The notes below the pieces were generated by a model. That model did no database searches and was not told where the DNA came from. It worked only from the letters and a program-made list of their open reading frames with translations. A stretch of 64,000 nucleotides of DNA from Candidatus Parvarchaeota archaeon UBA573 (GTDB lineage: Archaea > Nanobdellota > Nanobdellia > Parvarchaeales > Parvarchaeaceae). How positions within the stretch are numbered: position 1 is the first letter of the stretch; each line of letters opens with the position of its first letter. The stretch is taken from positions 62,001-126,000 of the forward strand of contig DAPE01000011.1 in assembly GCA_002502045.1 (NCBI GenBank). The letters run 5' to 3'. This document shows positions 1-7,760 of the stretch, piece after piece. The position numbers and the translations under genes are program-made.

Positions 1-382
1 CTATAACTTTATTGGTGTCTCTTAACCGTGTTATAAACAATTCCCAACCACGTATATTTTGTATTTCATCAAAAATTAAATTATCTACATTTGGTCCGTA
101 TAATTCATAAAAGACCTGTAATATTTTGTTAAGATCCTGTGTGTTTAAATCTATAAGCCTCTCATCATCAAAATTTATATAAGCAAATCTTCTGCCATAG
201 AAGGTCTGTATCGAAAGTATCGATTTGCCAGCCCGTCTAACGCCCAATATTACCAGTGAATTTGGATTTTTTATCAATCCACTCACCTTCAATTCTCTTT
301 CTATTATGTTTTCGTTTCTTACCAATTTTTCTATCTTTTCTCTTTGCTCTTCTATTATGACTTTTAAAAGCTCCACATCCAT
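1..382 (-). CDS. Partial P-loop ATPase (AAA, DUF4143-type), cut by window edge
   Basis: The first 127 codons of a protein that runs off the left edge. The ATG at 382 is followed by a charged helical leader, a Walker A motif (GVRRAGKS, about residues 42-49) and a Walker B-like motif (LIFDEIQN, about residues 104-111). This order and the GxRRxGKS form match the AAA ATPases usually found with a DUF4143 domain, which are common in archaeal genomes and often linked to mobile or toxin-antitoxin loci. The C-terminal domain that would confirm this is outside the window. An A/T-rich TTTAAATA lies about 22 bases upstream of the start, a plausible TATA box. The substrate is unknown. Confidence 0.75.
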   Translation of the reverse strand, partial: MDVELLKVIIEEQREKIEKLVRNENIIERELKVSGLIKNPNSLVILGVRRAGKSILSIQTFYGRRFAYINFDDERLIDLNTQDLNKILQVFYELYGPNVDNLIFDEIQNIRGWELFITRLRDTNKVI

Positions 383-547
383 GATATTTATACTGTTTGA
401 GATTATTTAAATCTTACATACTATACTATTCGAGTTTCAAGACGTTTAATTTCAACAATTTATTCCGATTTTAATCCAGAACGATACCTAATTCACAGTA
501 GCAGAAGCCAATGGAATACATTTAAAGGTAAGAACAAAATATCGAAA

Positions 548-859
548 TTAGCCATAAAAAATGCAGTGCTTATCCACCCTGCCGGATTCATCTATTTTTA
601 CACCATCAGCTTTCAATTTTCTAACCTTAATTTTTAAGGTTTTTTCATTGTTTTTCCCGTTTACAGTATAACCGCCCAAACTTCTGTCAGATCTAATGAC
701 TTTATAGCAGGGATATTTATCAGGGTGCCTGTTTCTGCTCAGTATGCCGCCGACGAGTCTTGGATTTATGTTAAGCGTTTTTGCTATAGCTCCATAGGTA
801 GTTGCTTTTCCCTTTGGTATTTTAGTCAGCAAACTGTAAACCTTATCCTCAGTTTTCAT
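548..859 (-). CDS. ogt: Methylated-DNA--protein-cysteine methyltransferase-like domain protein (MGMT/Ogt)
   Basis: A 103-residue stand-alone MGMT DNA-binding domain. It has the winged-helix part (IPKGKATTYGAIA), the Arg-finger region (NPRLVGGILSRN) and the active-site segment PCYKVIRSDRSLGGY, with the methyl-accepting Cys at about residue 51. In most family members the Cys is followed by His (PCHRV); here it is Tyr, which alters the usual Glu-His-Cys relay. Cys is retained, so this is not a typical alkyltransferase-like protein with Trp in that place. It would repair O6-alkylguanine or mark such lesions. Its start overlaps the stop of the RIO1 gene by four bases (ATGA), so it is the last gene of a lonB-RIO1-MGMT operon. 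Confidence 0.85.
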   Translation of the reverse strand: MKTEDKVYSLLTKIPKGKATTYGAIAKTLNINPRLVGGILSRNRHPDKYPCYKVIRSDRSLGGYTVNGKNNEKTLKIKVRKLKADGVKIDESGRVDKHCIFYG

Positions 860-1548
860 AGATTTTCGTCGATGTCTCTTATTATCTCCTGTGATTCTTT
901 GATTTTTTTATAACCCAGAGACAAAAACCACTTGTTTATATTGTCTATATCCCTTACTAAAAAACTTTTAGTCAGGCTGGAAAGCTTAAGCCCCTGGGAA
1001 AAATCGATAATGAACGGTTTTCCGTTATAATTCAATATATTATACGGGCTTAAATCGCCGTGTATCAAATTATTCCTTCCCATTTTTATTATATAATCGA
1101 TTATTTGAGGGTACCACTCGTTGCTGTCAAAATCACTGTCTTTTATTGCGGGCTGAGCCGGCCGCCCCTCTGCTCCTATGAATTCCATTACTATTATATT
1201 TTCATAGCAGCGGATGGGTTCCGGTACATTTATCCCGATATTAAAGGCCTTCGATAAAAAATTATATTCAAACCTTGTCCAATCATTTATTTTTTTAATG
1301 AACCCGCCGGTGTTTTTTCCTCTTAACCGTATATAAGAGGGTATTGCCTTAAAAGTGTCTATATTGTGCCGGTGTATCTTGACCGCAACTACTCTGCCCT
1401 TAAAATTCTCGCTGTAGAAAACATATGACTCTTTTCCGGTACCTATCGGCCCGAGTAAATTTCCGATATAACCGTCTCCCTGTAGTTTATTAACATTTTT
1501 AAGGGTTTCCTCGTCGAAAACATGGGAAAAAACCTTACTTTTTGTCAT
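856..1548 (-). CDS. rio1: RIO1-family serine/threonine protein kinase
   Basis: A 230-residue RIO kinase. Visible motifs are the Gly/Lys-rich ATP loop (GTGKESYV, about 36-43), the ATP-binding Lys (AVKIHR, Lys57), the catalytic loop HGDLSPYN with Asp165, and the metal-binding loop IDFSQ with Asp182. HGDLSxYN and DxSQ are signatures of RIO kinases, and the GKE loop points to the RIO1 subfamily. RIO1 acts in late maturation of the small ribosomal subunit in archaea and eukaryotes. The gene overlaps the lonB stop by 14 bases and the next gene's start by four, so translation is probably coupled. The length is close to that of other archaeal RIO1 proteins. Confidence 0.92.
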   Translation of the reverse strand: MTKSKVFSHVFDEETLKNVNKLQGDGYIGNLLGPIGTGKESYVFYSENFKGRVVAVKIHRHNIDTFKAIPSYIRLRGKNTGGFIKKINDWTRFEYNFLSKAFNIGINVPEPIRCYENIIVMEFIGAEGRPAQPAIKDSDFDSNEWYPQIIDYIIKMGRNNLIHGDLSPYNILNYNGKPFIIDFSQGLKLSSLTKSFLVRDIDNINKWFLSLGYKKIKESQEIIRDIDENL

Positions 1549-3460
1549 GCTTTATTTTTAAGGATTTTTTTATAGTGTTTAATAGCTTAGTTTTCTGAGC
1601 ATTGTCCACCATGGCGTTTTCTATTACATCTATTATTGAGTCTGCTGCCGTTATTTTTATGACTTTTGGATCAGACAGAACCAGATCATCGATGTTAGAA
1701 GCAGGTATTATAACCTCTTTTATCCCCGCATTTATAGCCGCTTCTACCTTAGCAGATACTCCTCCAACTGGCAAAACCTCGCCCCAGATTGACAATGAAC
1801 CAGTCATAGCTATAGACTGTTTTATAGGGATATTAGTAAGTGCAGAAAGTATGCTTATTGCTACGCTCACGCTTGCACTGTCACCTTCTACTCCTGAATA
1901 AGCCTGTAAAAACTGTATGTGTATGTCATAATCTGTTAATGGTTTATTAGAATAAAGTTTTACTATAGCCGAAACGTTCTTTACTGCTTCCTGAGCTATT
2001 TCACCAAGTTTACCGGTTGCTATTATCTCACCCGAACCTCTCCTCATGCTTTTTGTAACTATTGCTTCAATTGGAAGCATTAAGCCTGAATCTGAATTTT
2101 CTATAACTGCTAAACCGTTCACTCTACCGATTCTTGATCCCTTAACTTGTATAACATCATAATCCTTCTTTTCCTTTATATATCTAGAAGCGATTTGCTG
2201 CTCAAATGAACCAGCATAGCTTTTAGATTTCAACACGTCATCTCTCGTAACAACAGAATGCTTGTTTTCTACGGCAATATCCCCCGCAACCCTTATTGTT
2301 CCTCCTAATTCTCTTAATTTTAATGTCAAAGACTCCTTTCTATTTGATTTTCTTCTTGCTTCATTTAATATCTCAATAACCGCATCTCTAGAGAAAGGAG
2401 GTATCTTTTTATCCTTACTTATTTCCTGTGCAACAAATCTTGCAATCTTATCTCTGTTTTCTAGAGTATCTGGCATTGTCTCGTTCATGTAAATTTCATA
2501 ACCATAACCTCTAATCCTTGAACGCAAAGCGGGGCTCATCTCGCTTAGAGTATTAGGATTACCTGCACCAACAAGTATAAAATCACATGGAACTGGATTT
2601 GTTTTTACCATTGCACCTGCGCTCCTTTCACTCCTACCAGTAATTGTTAATTTCTTTTCCTGCATTGCTGTAAGCAATTGAATCTGTGTCTCAGGCGAAA
2701 GATTAGCTATCTCATCTATAAAAAGAACACCGCCATTTGCTTTGTGTATATCTCCTAATACAACTCTCTCATGTGCAGGAGTACCTAGTCCTCCTGATTG
2801 GAAAGGGTCGTGTTGAACATCTCCTAACAATGCCCCTTCTTTTGCGCCTGTTGCATCTATAAATGGGGCATATTTCGCACTTGAATTATCAAGTAAAAGC
2901 TTAGGAGTTGGTACAGTCGTCTTTAAAGAAGTCCTACCAAGCCTATACATTAAAAGTACGAAAAGAAATCCTATAAGCATCGTTATTATAAACAATGTGC
3001 CGGAGATTTGATTTGCGGCTGCAAGTATTGGATTTTTTTGATCAGATACTACTATACTTACAACATAAGTTGCTATAAAAAATGCTACTATAAAGCCTAA
3101 GAATATTATCATATTATTGCCACCGCCTAAAGCTGACATATTCCTTGCCTTAGCCTGATTGACTATACGTTTGCCTTCTCCTGCTGGTACTGATTTAATA
3201 GTAGGCTCGTTCTCATCCTTTGGATTTGGGAAAGCAAGAATATCTACTAACTTCTCAGCAGGTAATAACTGTGACAACGCCTGCCCCAACATACTCTTTC
3301 CAGTACCTGGAGCCCCAACTAAAAGAACATTTCTTCGTTGTATTGCAGCTTTCTTGATTATCTCAACTGCATCTTCTTGTCCTATAACTTGATCTACTAT
3401 CTTCGGAGGAATCTTTATATCATCCGTAGTTTTAAAAGATATACTAAAATTATTATCCAT
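1535..3460 (-). CDS. lonB: Archaeal membrane-bound ATP-dependent protease LonB
   Basis: A 641-residue archaeal Lon. The AAA+ domain has Walker A GAPGTGKS (49-56) and Walker B VLFIDE (245-250). Two hydrophobic segments (about 117-139 and 155-172) lie between them, the family's hallmark membrane insertion. The C-terminal protease domain has the catalytic Ser in GDSAS (about Ser518) and the Lys in GVSAKVEAA (about Lys561), giving the Ser-Lys dyad. LonB is the main membrane-anchored quality-control protease of archaea, degrading unfolded cytosolic and membrane proteins. It is the first gene of an overlapping operon with RIO1 and MGMT. An AT-rich TTTTAAATT about 25-35 bases upstream could be its TATA box. 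Confidence 0.97.
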   Translation of the reverse strand: MDNNFSISFKTTDDIKIPPKIVDQVIGQEDAVEIIKKAAIQRRNVLLVGAPGTGKSMLGQALSQLLPAEKLVDILAFPNPKDENEPTIKSVPAGEGKRIVNQAKARNMSALGGGNNMIIFLGFIVAFFIATYVVSIVVSDQKNPILAAANQISGTLFIITMLIGFLFVLLMYRLGRTSLKTTVPTPKLLLDNSSAKYAPFIDATGAKEGALLGDVQHDPFQSGGLGTPAHERVVLGDIHKANGGVLFIDEIANLSPETQIQLLTAMQEKKLTITGRSERSAGAMVKTNPVPCDFILVGAGNPNTLSEMSPALRSRIRGYGYEIYMNETMPDTLENRDKIARFVAQEISKDKKIPPFSRDAVIEILNEARRKSNRKESLTLKLRELGGTIRVAGDIAVENKHSVVTRDDVLKSKSYAGSFEQQIASRYIKEKKDYDVIQVKGSRIGRVNGLAVIENSDSGLMLPIEAIVTKSMRRGSGEIIATGKLGEIAQEAVKNVSAIVKLYSNKPLTDYDIHIQFLQAYSGVEGDSASVSVAISILSALTNIPIKQSIAMTGSLSIWGEVLPVGGVSAKVEAAINAGIKEVIIPASNIDDLVLSDPKVIKITAADSIIDVIENAMVDNAQKTKLLNTIKKSLKIKHDKK

Positions 3461-3511
3461 AAACGAAATTAACCCCTAAACTTAAAATTAAGTCTTTCCG
3501 AATTTAAAAGC

Positions 3512-3790
3512 TTATTCTGAATCTGCGGTTTCCTGTTCTGATTGTGAAGTTACTATGTTTGATATTATGAATATATCTCCTATAGCTCTAACTAAGCTAT
3601 GCTGTATAATTGCACCTTTTGCTCCTTTTATCATTTTTGATAAGTTAGAAGATGAACTAGCTTTTATTCTCCAACTGACTATTCTATTGTCCTGAAGGAT
3701 TGCCTCTTCTATTTCTCCAAAGTAAGTTCCGTTGTCGGTGTATACCTTCAAACCGTAAGTCGAACCAATGCTTTTCAATTTTAAAGCCAT
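3512..3790 (-). CDS. PRC-barrel domain protein
   Basis: A 92-residue protein matching the stand-alone archaeal PRC-barrel pattern: short beta strands with GLKVYTDNGTYFGEIEEA near the N terminus, then a basic loop and a second beta segment (RAIGDIFIISNIV), ending in an acidic Gln/Glu tail. PRC-barrels bind RNA or proteins (RimM, the photosynthetic reaction centre H subunit, CdvA), and many archaea carry small versions of unknown role. The gene has its own AT-rich upstream region (TTTAAACTATTTAAG) and lies 50 bases before lonB, so it may be expressed with it. No partner can be named from the sequence. Confidence 0.75.
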   Translation of the reverse strand: MALKLKSIGSTYGLKVYTDNGTYFGEIEEAILQDNRIVSWRIKASSSSNLSKMIKGAKGAIIQHSLVRAIGDIFIISNIVTSQSEQETADSE

Positions 3791-3840
3791 AGATTAGATT
3801 GGTTTTTTTAGCTTAAATAGTTTAAACCCTAGAAAGCTTT

Positions 3841-5892
3841 TTAAACAAATATTTTAAAGTCTGTCGCAAATAATTTGTCTTTTAGAAGGATTACAGGATT
3901 AAGATCAATATCTTTTACATCAGGATTAGCGCTCATAAACTTATCAAGTTTTAGAATATAGCCTATTAGCTCATCTAAAACATTATTATTTGAAAACTCA
4001 CTAATTACTCTTCCTAATTTTGATGCTTTTAATTCTTCTATGTCTTGATCTGATACTGGCGAAAGAAGGAACATGGTTTCATTTATCTCATTTGCAAATA
4101 TGCCTCCTAAACCTATGGCCAACATCCCTCCGAATTGCGGATCCCTGTGCGCACCAAGAAGTATTTCTAGTTTATCTTCACCAAATTTGTTTACATCCTC
4201 ATAAAGCCCAAAAGAGGCTTTATTTATCTTATTTTCCTTTATTATTTTTGAAAGTTTTAAGAAAGCCTCCTCTAAAGTTTTACCGTCATTTATGCCTAGG
4301 ATTACAGCTCCAACCTTATTTTTATGTGCCAAGCCATTAGATTCTATCTTAAGAACACAAGGATATCCAATTTTACTAGCGCTTTTTTCAAGGTCCTTAG
4401 CTGAGTTAAACTTTAAACCTTCAACGCTTTTTATTCCAATTGAATCAAAAATCTTTTTTGCATCAATACCAAAAACATCATTCTTTATCTTAAAGTCCCT
4501 ATATCTTGCTTTTTCTTTTGCTATGGTCTTAAAAGTCTGCGCCCTGTGAGAATAATAGGTAAATAGTCCCTTCACCATAAAAACTGCCTCATTCGGATAT
4601 TCGTATATTGGCATATTCCTTTCTAGAAGAAATCTTCTGGCCTTGTCTACTCTAGCTCCCCCTAAGAATACGGAAAGAAATGGCACAGAAGGATGCCTGA
4701 GATGAGTTTCATAGATCTGCTTTGCTGTTTCTAAAGGTTGTGACATTTCCTGCGGAGAAAATAGTATTATTATCGGCTTGTTCTGTTGAACTAATAGTTC
4801 TAGAGTATCTCTATATCTTTCTGGCGTTGCATCACCAACCATATCTACAGGGTTATGTATGTTTGCTTCCTTTGGAAGTACTTTTGACAACTCATTTAAA
4901 AGTTTATCATTAAACTTTGCAAGCTTCAAGCCACTATTTATTATATGATCAGTAGTTACAACTCCTGCACCACCTGCATTTGTAGCTATTATAACTTCAT
5001 CGGAATTTATCTTTATGTTCGGAGCATCTCTCATAAAATTGAATAGATCATCAATGTTTTCTACAGATATAGCGCCTATACGATTAAAGGCAAGTTCATA
5101 TGCTTTATAATCTCCTGCCATAGAGCCTGTATGCGAAGAAACGGCAGTGGAAGTAGATTTAAACTTCCCTCCCTTCAGTATCAGCAAGGGTTTTTCCTGT
5201 GAAAATGACATACCTGCTTTTAGGAAATCCTTTCCATTATTTAGTCCTTCCAAATAAAGAGCTAGAACCTTTGTTTTTTCATCTGTCTTAAAACTTTCTA
5301 TTATATCTGCCTCGCTTATATCCGTAGCATTACCAATGCTTATTATCTTGCTAAAACCGATATTATTTGTAGAAGCATCATCTACAACTGCACTTAACAA
5401 TGCACCACTTTGAGATATAAAACCAGCATTTCCTTTGATTACTCTAGAATTTGGATCTAAGAACGTTGCATTAAAACTAGGGTCTGTATTTATTATACCT
5501 AAACAGTTGGGCCCAATTATCCGTATCTTAGCTTTGGAAAGGAATTTTCTAATTTCTTCCTCTCTCTTTGCGCCCTCTCCACCTATTTCGTTAAAGCCTG
5601 CACTTAATATTACTGCTAAGGGTATCTTTGCTTTCTCGCATTCCTTTAATGTACTTAAAACCATCTGTGCTGGAATTGCAATTATTGCAACATCTATCTT
5701 TTCCTTTACGCTTAAAACAGATTTATATGCTTTTAACCCCTGGAGTTCATCAACGAATGGATTTATTGGGAATATTTTTCCATGAAATGTTATTATTAGA
5801 TTTTTAAGAACTGCGCTACCAACTTTATTAGGATCCCTTGATGCGCCAATTACAGCTATGCTATCTGGCTCAAAAAATCTCTTTATATCCAT
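3841..5892 (-). CDS. acd: Acyl-CoA synthetase, ADP-forming (acetate--CoA ligase, fused alpha-beta)
   Basis: A 683-residue fusion of the ACD alpha (CoA-binding and ligase-CoA) and beta (ATP-grasp) subunits. The N terminus has the CoA-binding Rossmann part (SIAVIGASRDPNKVGS). The active-site His that is phosphorylated lies in SSHTGSMAGD (about His254), and the ATP-grasp domain fills roughly residues 455-683. The enzyme turns acyl-CoA, ADP and phosphate into acid, CoA and ATP, giving substrate-level ATP in fermenting archaea. Together with pyruvate kinase elsewhere in the window this suggests an energy economy based on fermentation. The acyl specificity cannot be read from the sequence. Confidence 0.93.
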   Translation of the reverse strand: MDIKRFFEPDSIAVIGASRDPNKVGSAVLKNLIITFHGKIFPINPFVDELQGLKAYKSVLSVKEKIDVAIIAIPAQMVLSTLKECEKAKIPLAVILSAGFNEIGGEGAKREEEIRKFLSKAKIRIIGPNCLGIINTDPSFNATFLDPNSRVIKGNAGFISQSGALLSAVVDDASTNNIGFSKIISIGNATDISEADIIESFKTDEKTKVLALYLEGLNNGKDFLKAGMSFSQEKPLLILKGGKFKSTSTAVSSHTGSMAGDYKAYELAFNRIGAISVENIDDLFNFMRDAPNIKINSDEVIIATNAGGAGVVTTDHIINSGLKLAKFNDKLLNELSKVLPKEANIHNPVDMVGDATPERYRDTLELLVQQNKPIIILFSPQEMSQPLETAKQIYETHLRHPSVPFLSVFLGGARVDKARRFLLERNMPIYEYPNEAVFMVKGLFTYYSHRAQTFKTIAKEKARYRDFKIKNDVFGIDAKKIFDSIGIKSVEGLKFNSAKDLEKSASKIGYPCVLKIESNGLAHKNKVGAVILGINDGKTLEEAFLKLSKIIKENKINKASFGLYEDVNKFGEDKLEILLGAHRDPQFGGMLAIGLGGIFANEINETMFLLSPVSDQDIEELKASKLGRVISEFSNNNVLDELIGYILKLDKFMSANPDVKDIDLNPVILLKDKLFATDFKIFV

Positions 5893-5960
5893 ATTATACT
5901 ATGTTTGCAATAAAATTTAAACGCTTATAACTCTGTTATTTTAACGTAAAATTACTATTG

Positions 5961-6377
5961 TTATATGGTTATTTCTTCCCAGTATACCTCTTTGTCTTGA
6001 ACCGCTTTTTTTACGGCTTCTTCGTTTTTGTTTAGTTTTGCGTTCCCAGTTTTTATTTCTATAAATTTAATCTTTACTTTTCCTGTTTCACTTAAGTTTG
6101 AAAGGCCATCAAATTTTATGTAGTCTATAGGATTTCCTAGAAACCTCAACTCCGAGAGATCGCCCTCCTTTTCATACAGAATAGGGAAAAGTTGCTCACT
6201 TATTTTTCCCTTTAGTATTGGACGCTGGATATTAACAGTCTTTTCCAGTGCCTTCTGCATTTCATATTTTTCCCATTGATCTATTTTCTTCTTTAAAAGG
6301 TACTTAAGTACAAAGAAAGAAATGATAGATATTATTATTAAGCCTGTTACTAACCCCCAGAAAAACGCATATTCCAT
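5961..6377 (-). CDS. Membrane-anchored Holliday junction resolvase-related endonuclease (Endonuc_Holl type)
   Basis: A 138-residue protein with an N-terminal transmembrane helix (about residues 5-28), a charged linker, and a nuclease-like domain. The domain shows the family pattern LKGKISEQLFP, RFLGNPIDYIKFDGL and KFIEIKTGNAKLNKNE followed by KAVQDKEVYWEEI. The Glu of SEQ, Asp of PIDY and E-x-K of IEIKTG correspond to the expected metal-binding residues of the restriction-endonuclease fold. The family is described as related to the archaeal Holliday resolvase, but its substrate is not established. The membrane anchor would place DNA cutting at the membrane. It is transcribed towards the acyl-CoA synthetase gene. 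Confidence 0.85.
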   Translation of the reverse strand: MEYAFFWGLVTGLIIISIISFFVLKYLLKKKIDQWEKYEMQKALEKTVNIQRPILKGKISEQLFPILYEKEGDLSELRFLGNPIDYIKFDGLSNLSETGKVKIKFIEIKTGNAKLNKNEEAVKKAVQDKEVYWEEITI

Positions 6378-6406
6378 ATAAATTAATGGAATTTAAAGAA
6401 TAAAAA

Positions 6407-6478
6407 TGTCGGGGATGGGATTTGAACCCACGACCTCCGCCTCATGAGGGCGGCGTACTACCGCTGTACTACCCCGAC
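6407..6478 (-). tRNA. tRNA-Met (CAU), probably elongator
   Basis: A 72-base cloverleaf on the minus strand. The acceptor stem is GTCGGGG/CCCCGAC with discriminator A. The D-arm is GTAC/GTAC, the anticodon arm CCGCC-CTCATGA-GGCGG, and the T-loop TTCAAAT. The anticodon is CAT. It lacks the A1-U72 pair and the three G-C anticodon-stem pairs ending in GGG/CCC seen in the initiator gene at 62198-62273, so an elongator Met tRNA is most likely. A tRNA-Ile2 whose C34 is modified to read AUA cannot be fully excluded. CCA is not encoded. Confidence 0.93.
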
Positions 6479-6508
6479 TTTTCGAAATTTTTAACAAAAT
6501 TTAAAATT

Positions 6509-7018
6509 TTAGCGCTTATAACCTATATCTCTTAATAGTTTATGCCTTTTTACTTTGTCAGAATCCCTTTCTGTACCTAAAGGCTTCTTTCCGTCTATAA
6601 CCCCTATTACACTCCTTCCATCCATACCATCGTCATATACTAAAACTTTTAAGGGATTCGCAGTAGCTGCATATATATTGACAACTTCCATCACATCCTT
6701 TAACCTATTAAGAACATTTATAGGATATGCATCTTTCAAGAGAACTATAAATAAATGCCCAGTTCCTATGCTTTTCGCAATTTCCGTGCTTTTATGTATA
6801 AGACTAGCATCATTCCCATCATTTCTTATAAGTCTATCTCCAGACGCTTCATTAAAAGCTACTCCAAATTTTATACTTGGAGCAGAGGATATAACGGCTT
6901 CATATATATCCTCAACGCTTTTTATAAAATGGGCCTGACCAACTATTATGTTTAAGCCATCTAAATCTATCTTTACTTCATCTATGTTTAAAACCATAAA
7001 ACTAAAAAAACCAGCCAA
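6509..7018 (-). CDS. Adenosine-specific kinase family protein (DUF355)
   Basis: A 169-residue protein covering the whole family: [35 protein letters not shown], a [18 protein letters not shown] core, a [10 protein letters not shown] segment, and the [10 protein letters not shown] ... [10 protein letters not shown] terminus. Proteins of this small archaeal and bacterial family were named adenosine-specific kinases from structural work; the physiological role is uncertain. The conserved Gly-Gln-Ala-His and Glu-Ala-Ser-Gly blocks are intact. It lies just upstream of tRNA-Met on the same strand and just downstream of the surface cluster, 20 bases from the 207-aa gene, so some read-through from that cluster is possible. 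Confidence 0.88.
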   Translation of the reverse strand: MAGFFSFMVLNIDEVKIDLDGLNIIVGQAHFIKSVEDIYEAVISSAPSIKFGVAFNEASGDRLIRNDGNDASLIHKSTEIAKSIGTGHLFIVLLKDAYPINVLNRLKDVMEVVNIYAATANPLKVLVYDDGMDGRSVIGVIDGKKPLGTERDSDKVKRHKLLRDIGYKR

Positions 7019-7038
7019 ATATATAAAGTTATTTGATT

Positions 7039-7662
7039 CTAGTTAAGCGGTTTTATGGAAACGGTTTTAAGCAATTCAAAAAAAGCGCTAACTGCGGAAT
7101 TCGTTAACGCATTATTCGATGAAAAAAGAACAAACGAGTATAAGGTACTATCATTAACTGTAAAATCAAAGTAAGTTGTATTAAGAAGACTACTGTTTAT
7201 TACTGCTATTTGATTACCTTTCAATCCGTCAATTGTTATATTCTTTAATGTATAGTTTATATCTGGATTAAAGTTAATGAGATTGGATATTATACTATTT
7301 CTAGTTTGTAATAAGCTTAAGTTAGTTGAATTTACTAGAAACTGCAAATAAACTGAATTAGAAAGCTGAAACGGATTAGATTGGTTTGTTATTGCAGGTA
7401 TGAATATTAGGCTATTATACGCTTTTCCGGAAAATTCATTACTTAAATACCAAGAGGAGAAAAAACTTGTAAATGTAAAGTTTATATCATTGCTTACATA
7501 ACTATCATTTTCTATTGTGTAATTAATTTTTGAGATGTTAAAATTAGAGGATACTACTGGAGCAGTTTTAATAACATTTAACTGGAAAAACACAACGTAA
7601 AGAGCTATAGCTGCAATTATGAAAATAATCCCCAAATAAAGGAAAAAGATATTTTTAAACAT
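7039..7662 (-). CDS. Exported single-pass membrane protein of unknown function (last gene of surface cluster)
   Basis: A 207-residue protein with one N-terminal transmembrane helix (about residues 4-26). It is followed by a Ser/Asn/Thr-rich extracellular domain with many Asn-X-Ser/Thr sequons. The C-terminal half ([17 protein letters not shown], then beta segments and [11 protein letters not shown]) loosely recalls PsbP-like domains, but I would not name it on that alone. No catalytic motif is visible. It follows the giant surface gene by about 100 bases on the same strand; that gap is AT-rich and could contain its own promoter. It is probably a small anchored accessory of the surface structure. 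Confidence 0.7.
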   Translation of the reverse strand: MFKNIFFLYLGIIFIIAAIALYVVFFQLNVIKTAPVVSSNFNISKINYTIENDSYVSNDINFTFTSFFSSWYLSNEFSGKAYNSLIFIPAITNQSNPFQLSNSVYLQFLVNSTNLSLLQTRNSIISNLINFNPDINYTLKNITIDGLKGNQIAVINSSLLNTTYFDFTVNDSTLYSFVLFSSNNALTNSAVSAFFELLKTVSIKPLN

Positions 7663-7760
7663 AACAAAGAATTATAATTCTATTAAATTCTCGAAAAAGT
7701 TTAATTTTCGCTTCTTTCATATAATTATTAAATTTGTTAATCATAAATACCTTACTGTTG

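Noticed and set aside
383-547. Longest gap in the window, searched for a C/D or H/ACA RNA or a small gene
   Set aside because: No TGATGA/CTGA pair, no stable stem set and no ORF with a ribosome-binding site; only an AT-rich likely promoter for the partial ATPase.
6407-6478. tRNA with CAU anticodon as tRNA-Ile2
   Set aside because: Its acceptor and D-arm resemble an elongator Met more than Ile2, but lack of the rest of the tRNA set keeps some doubt.
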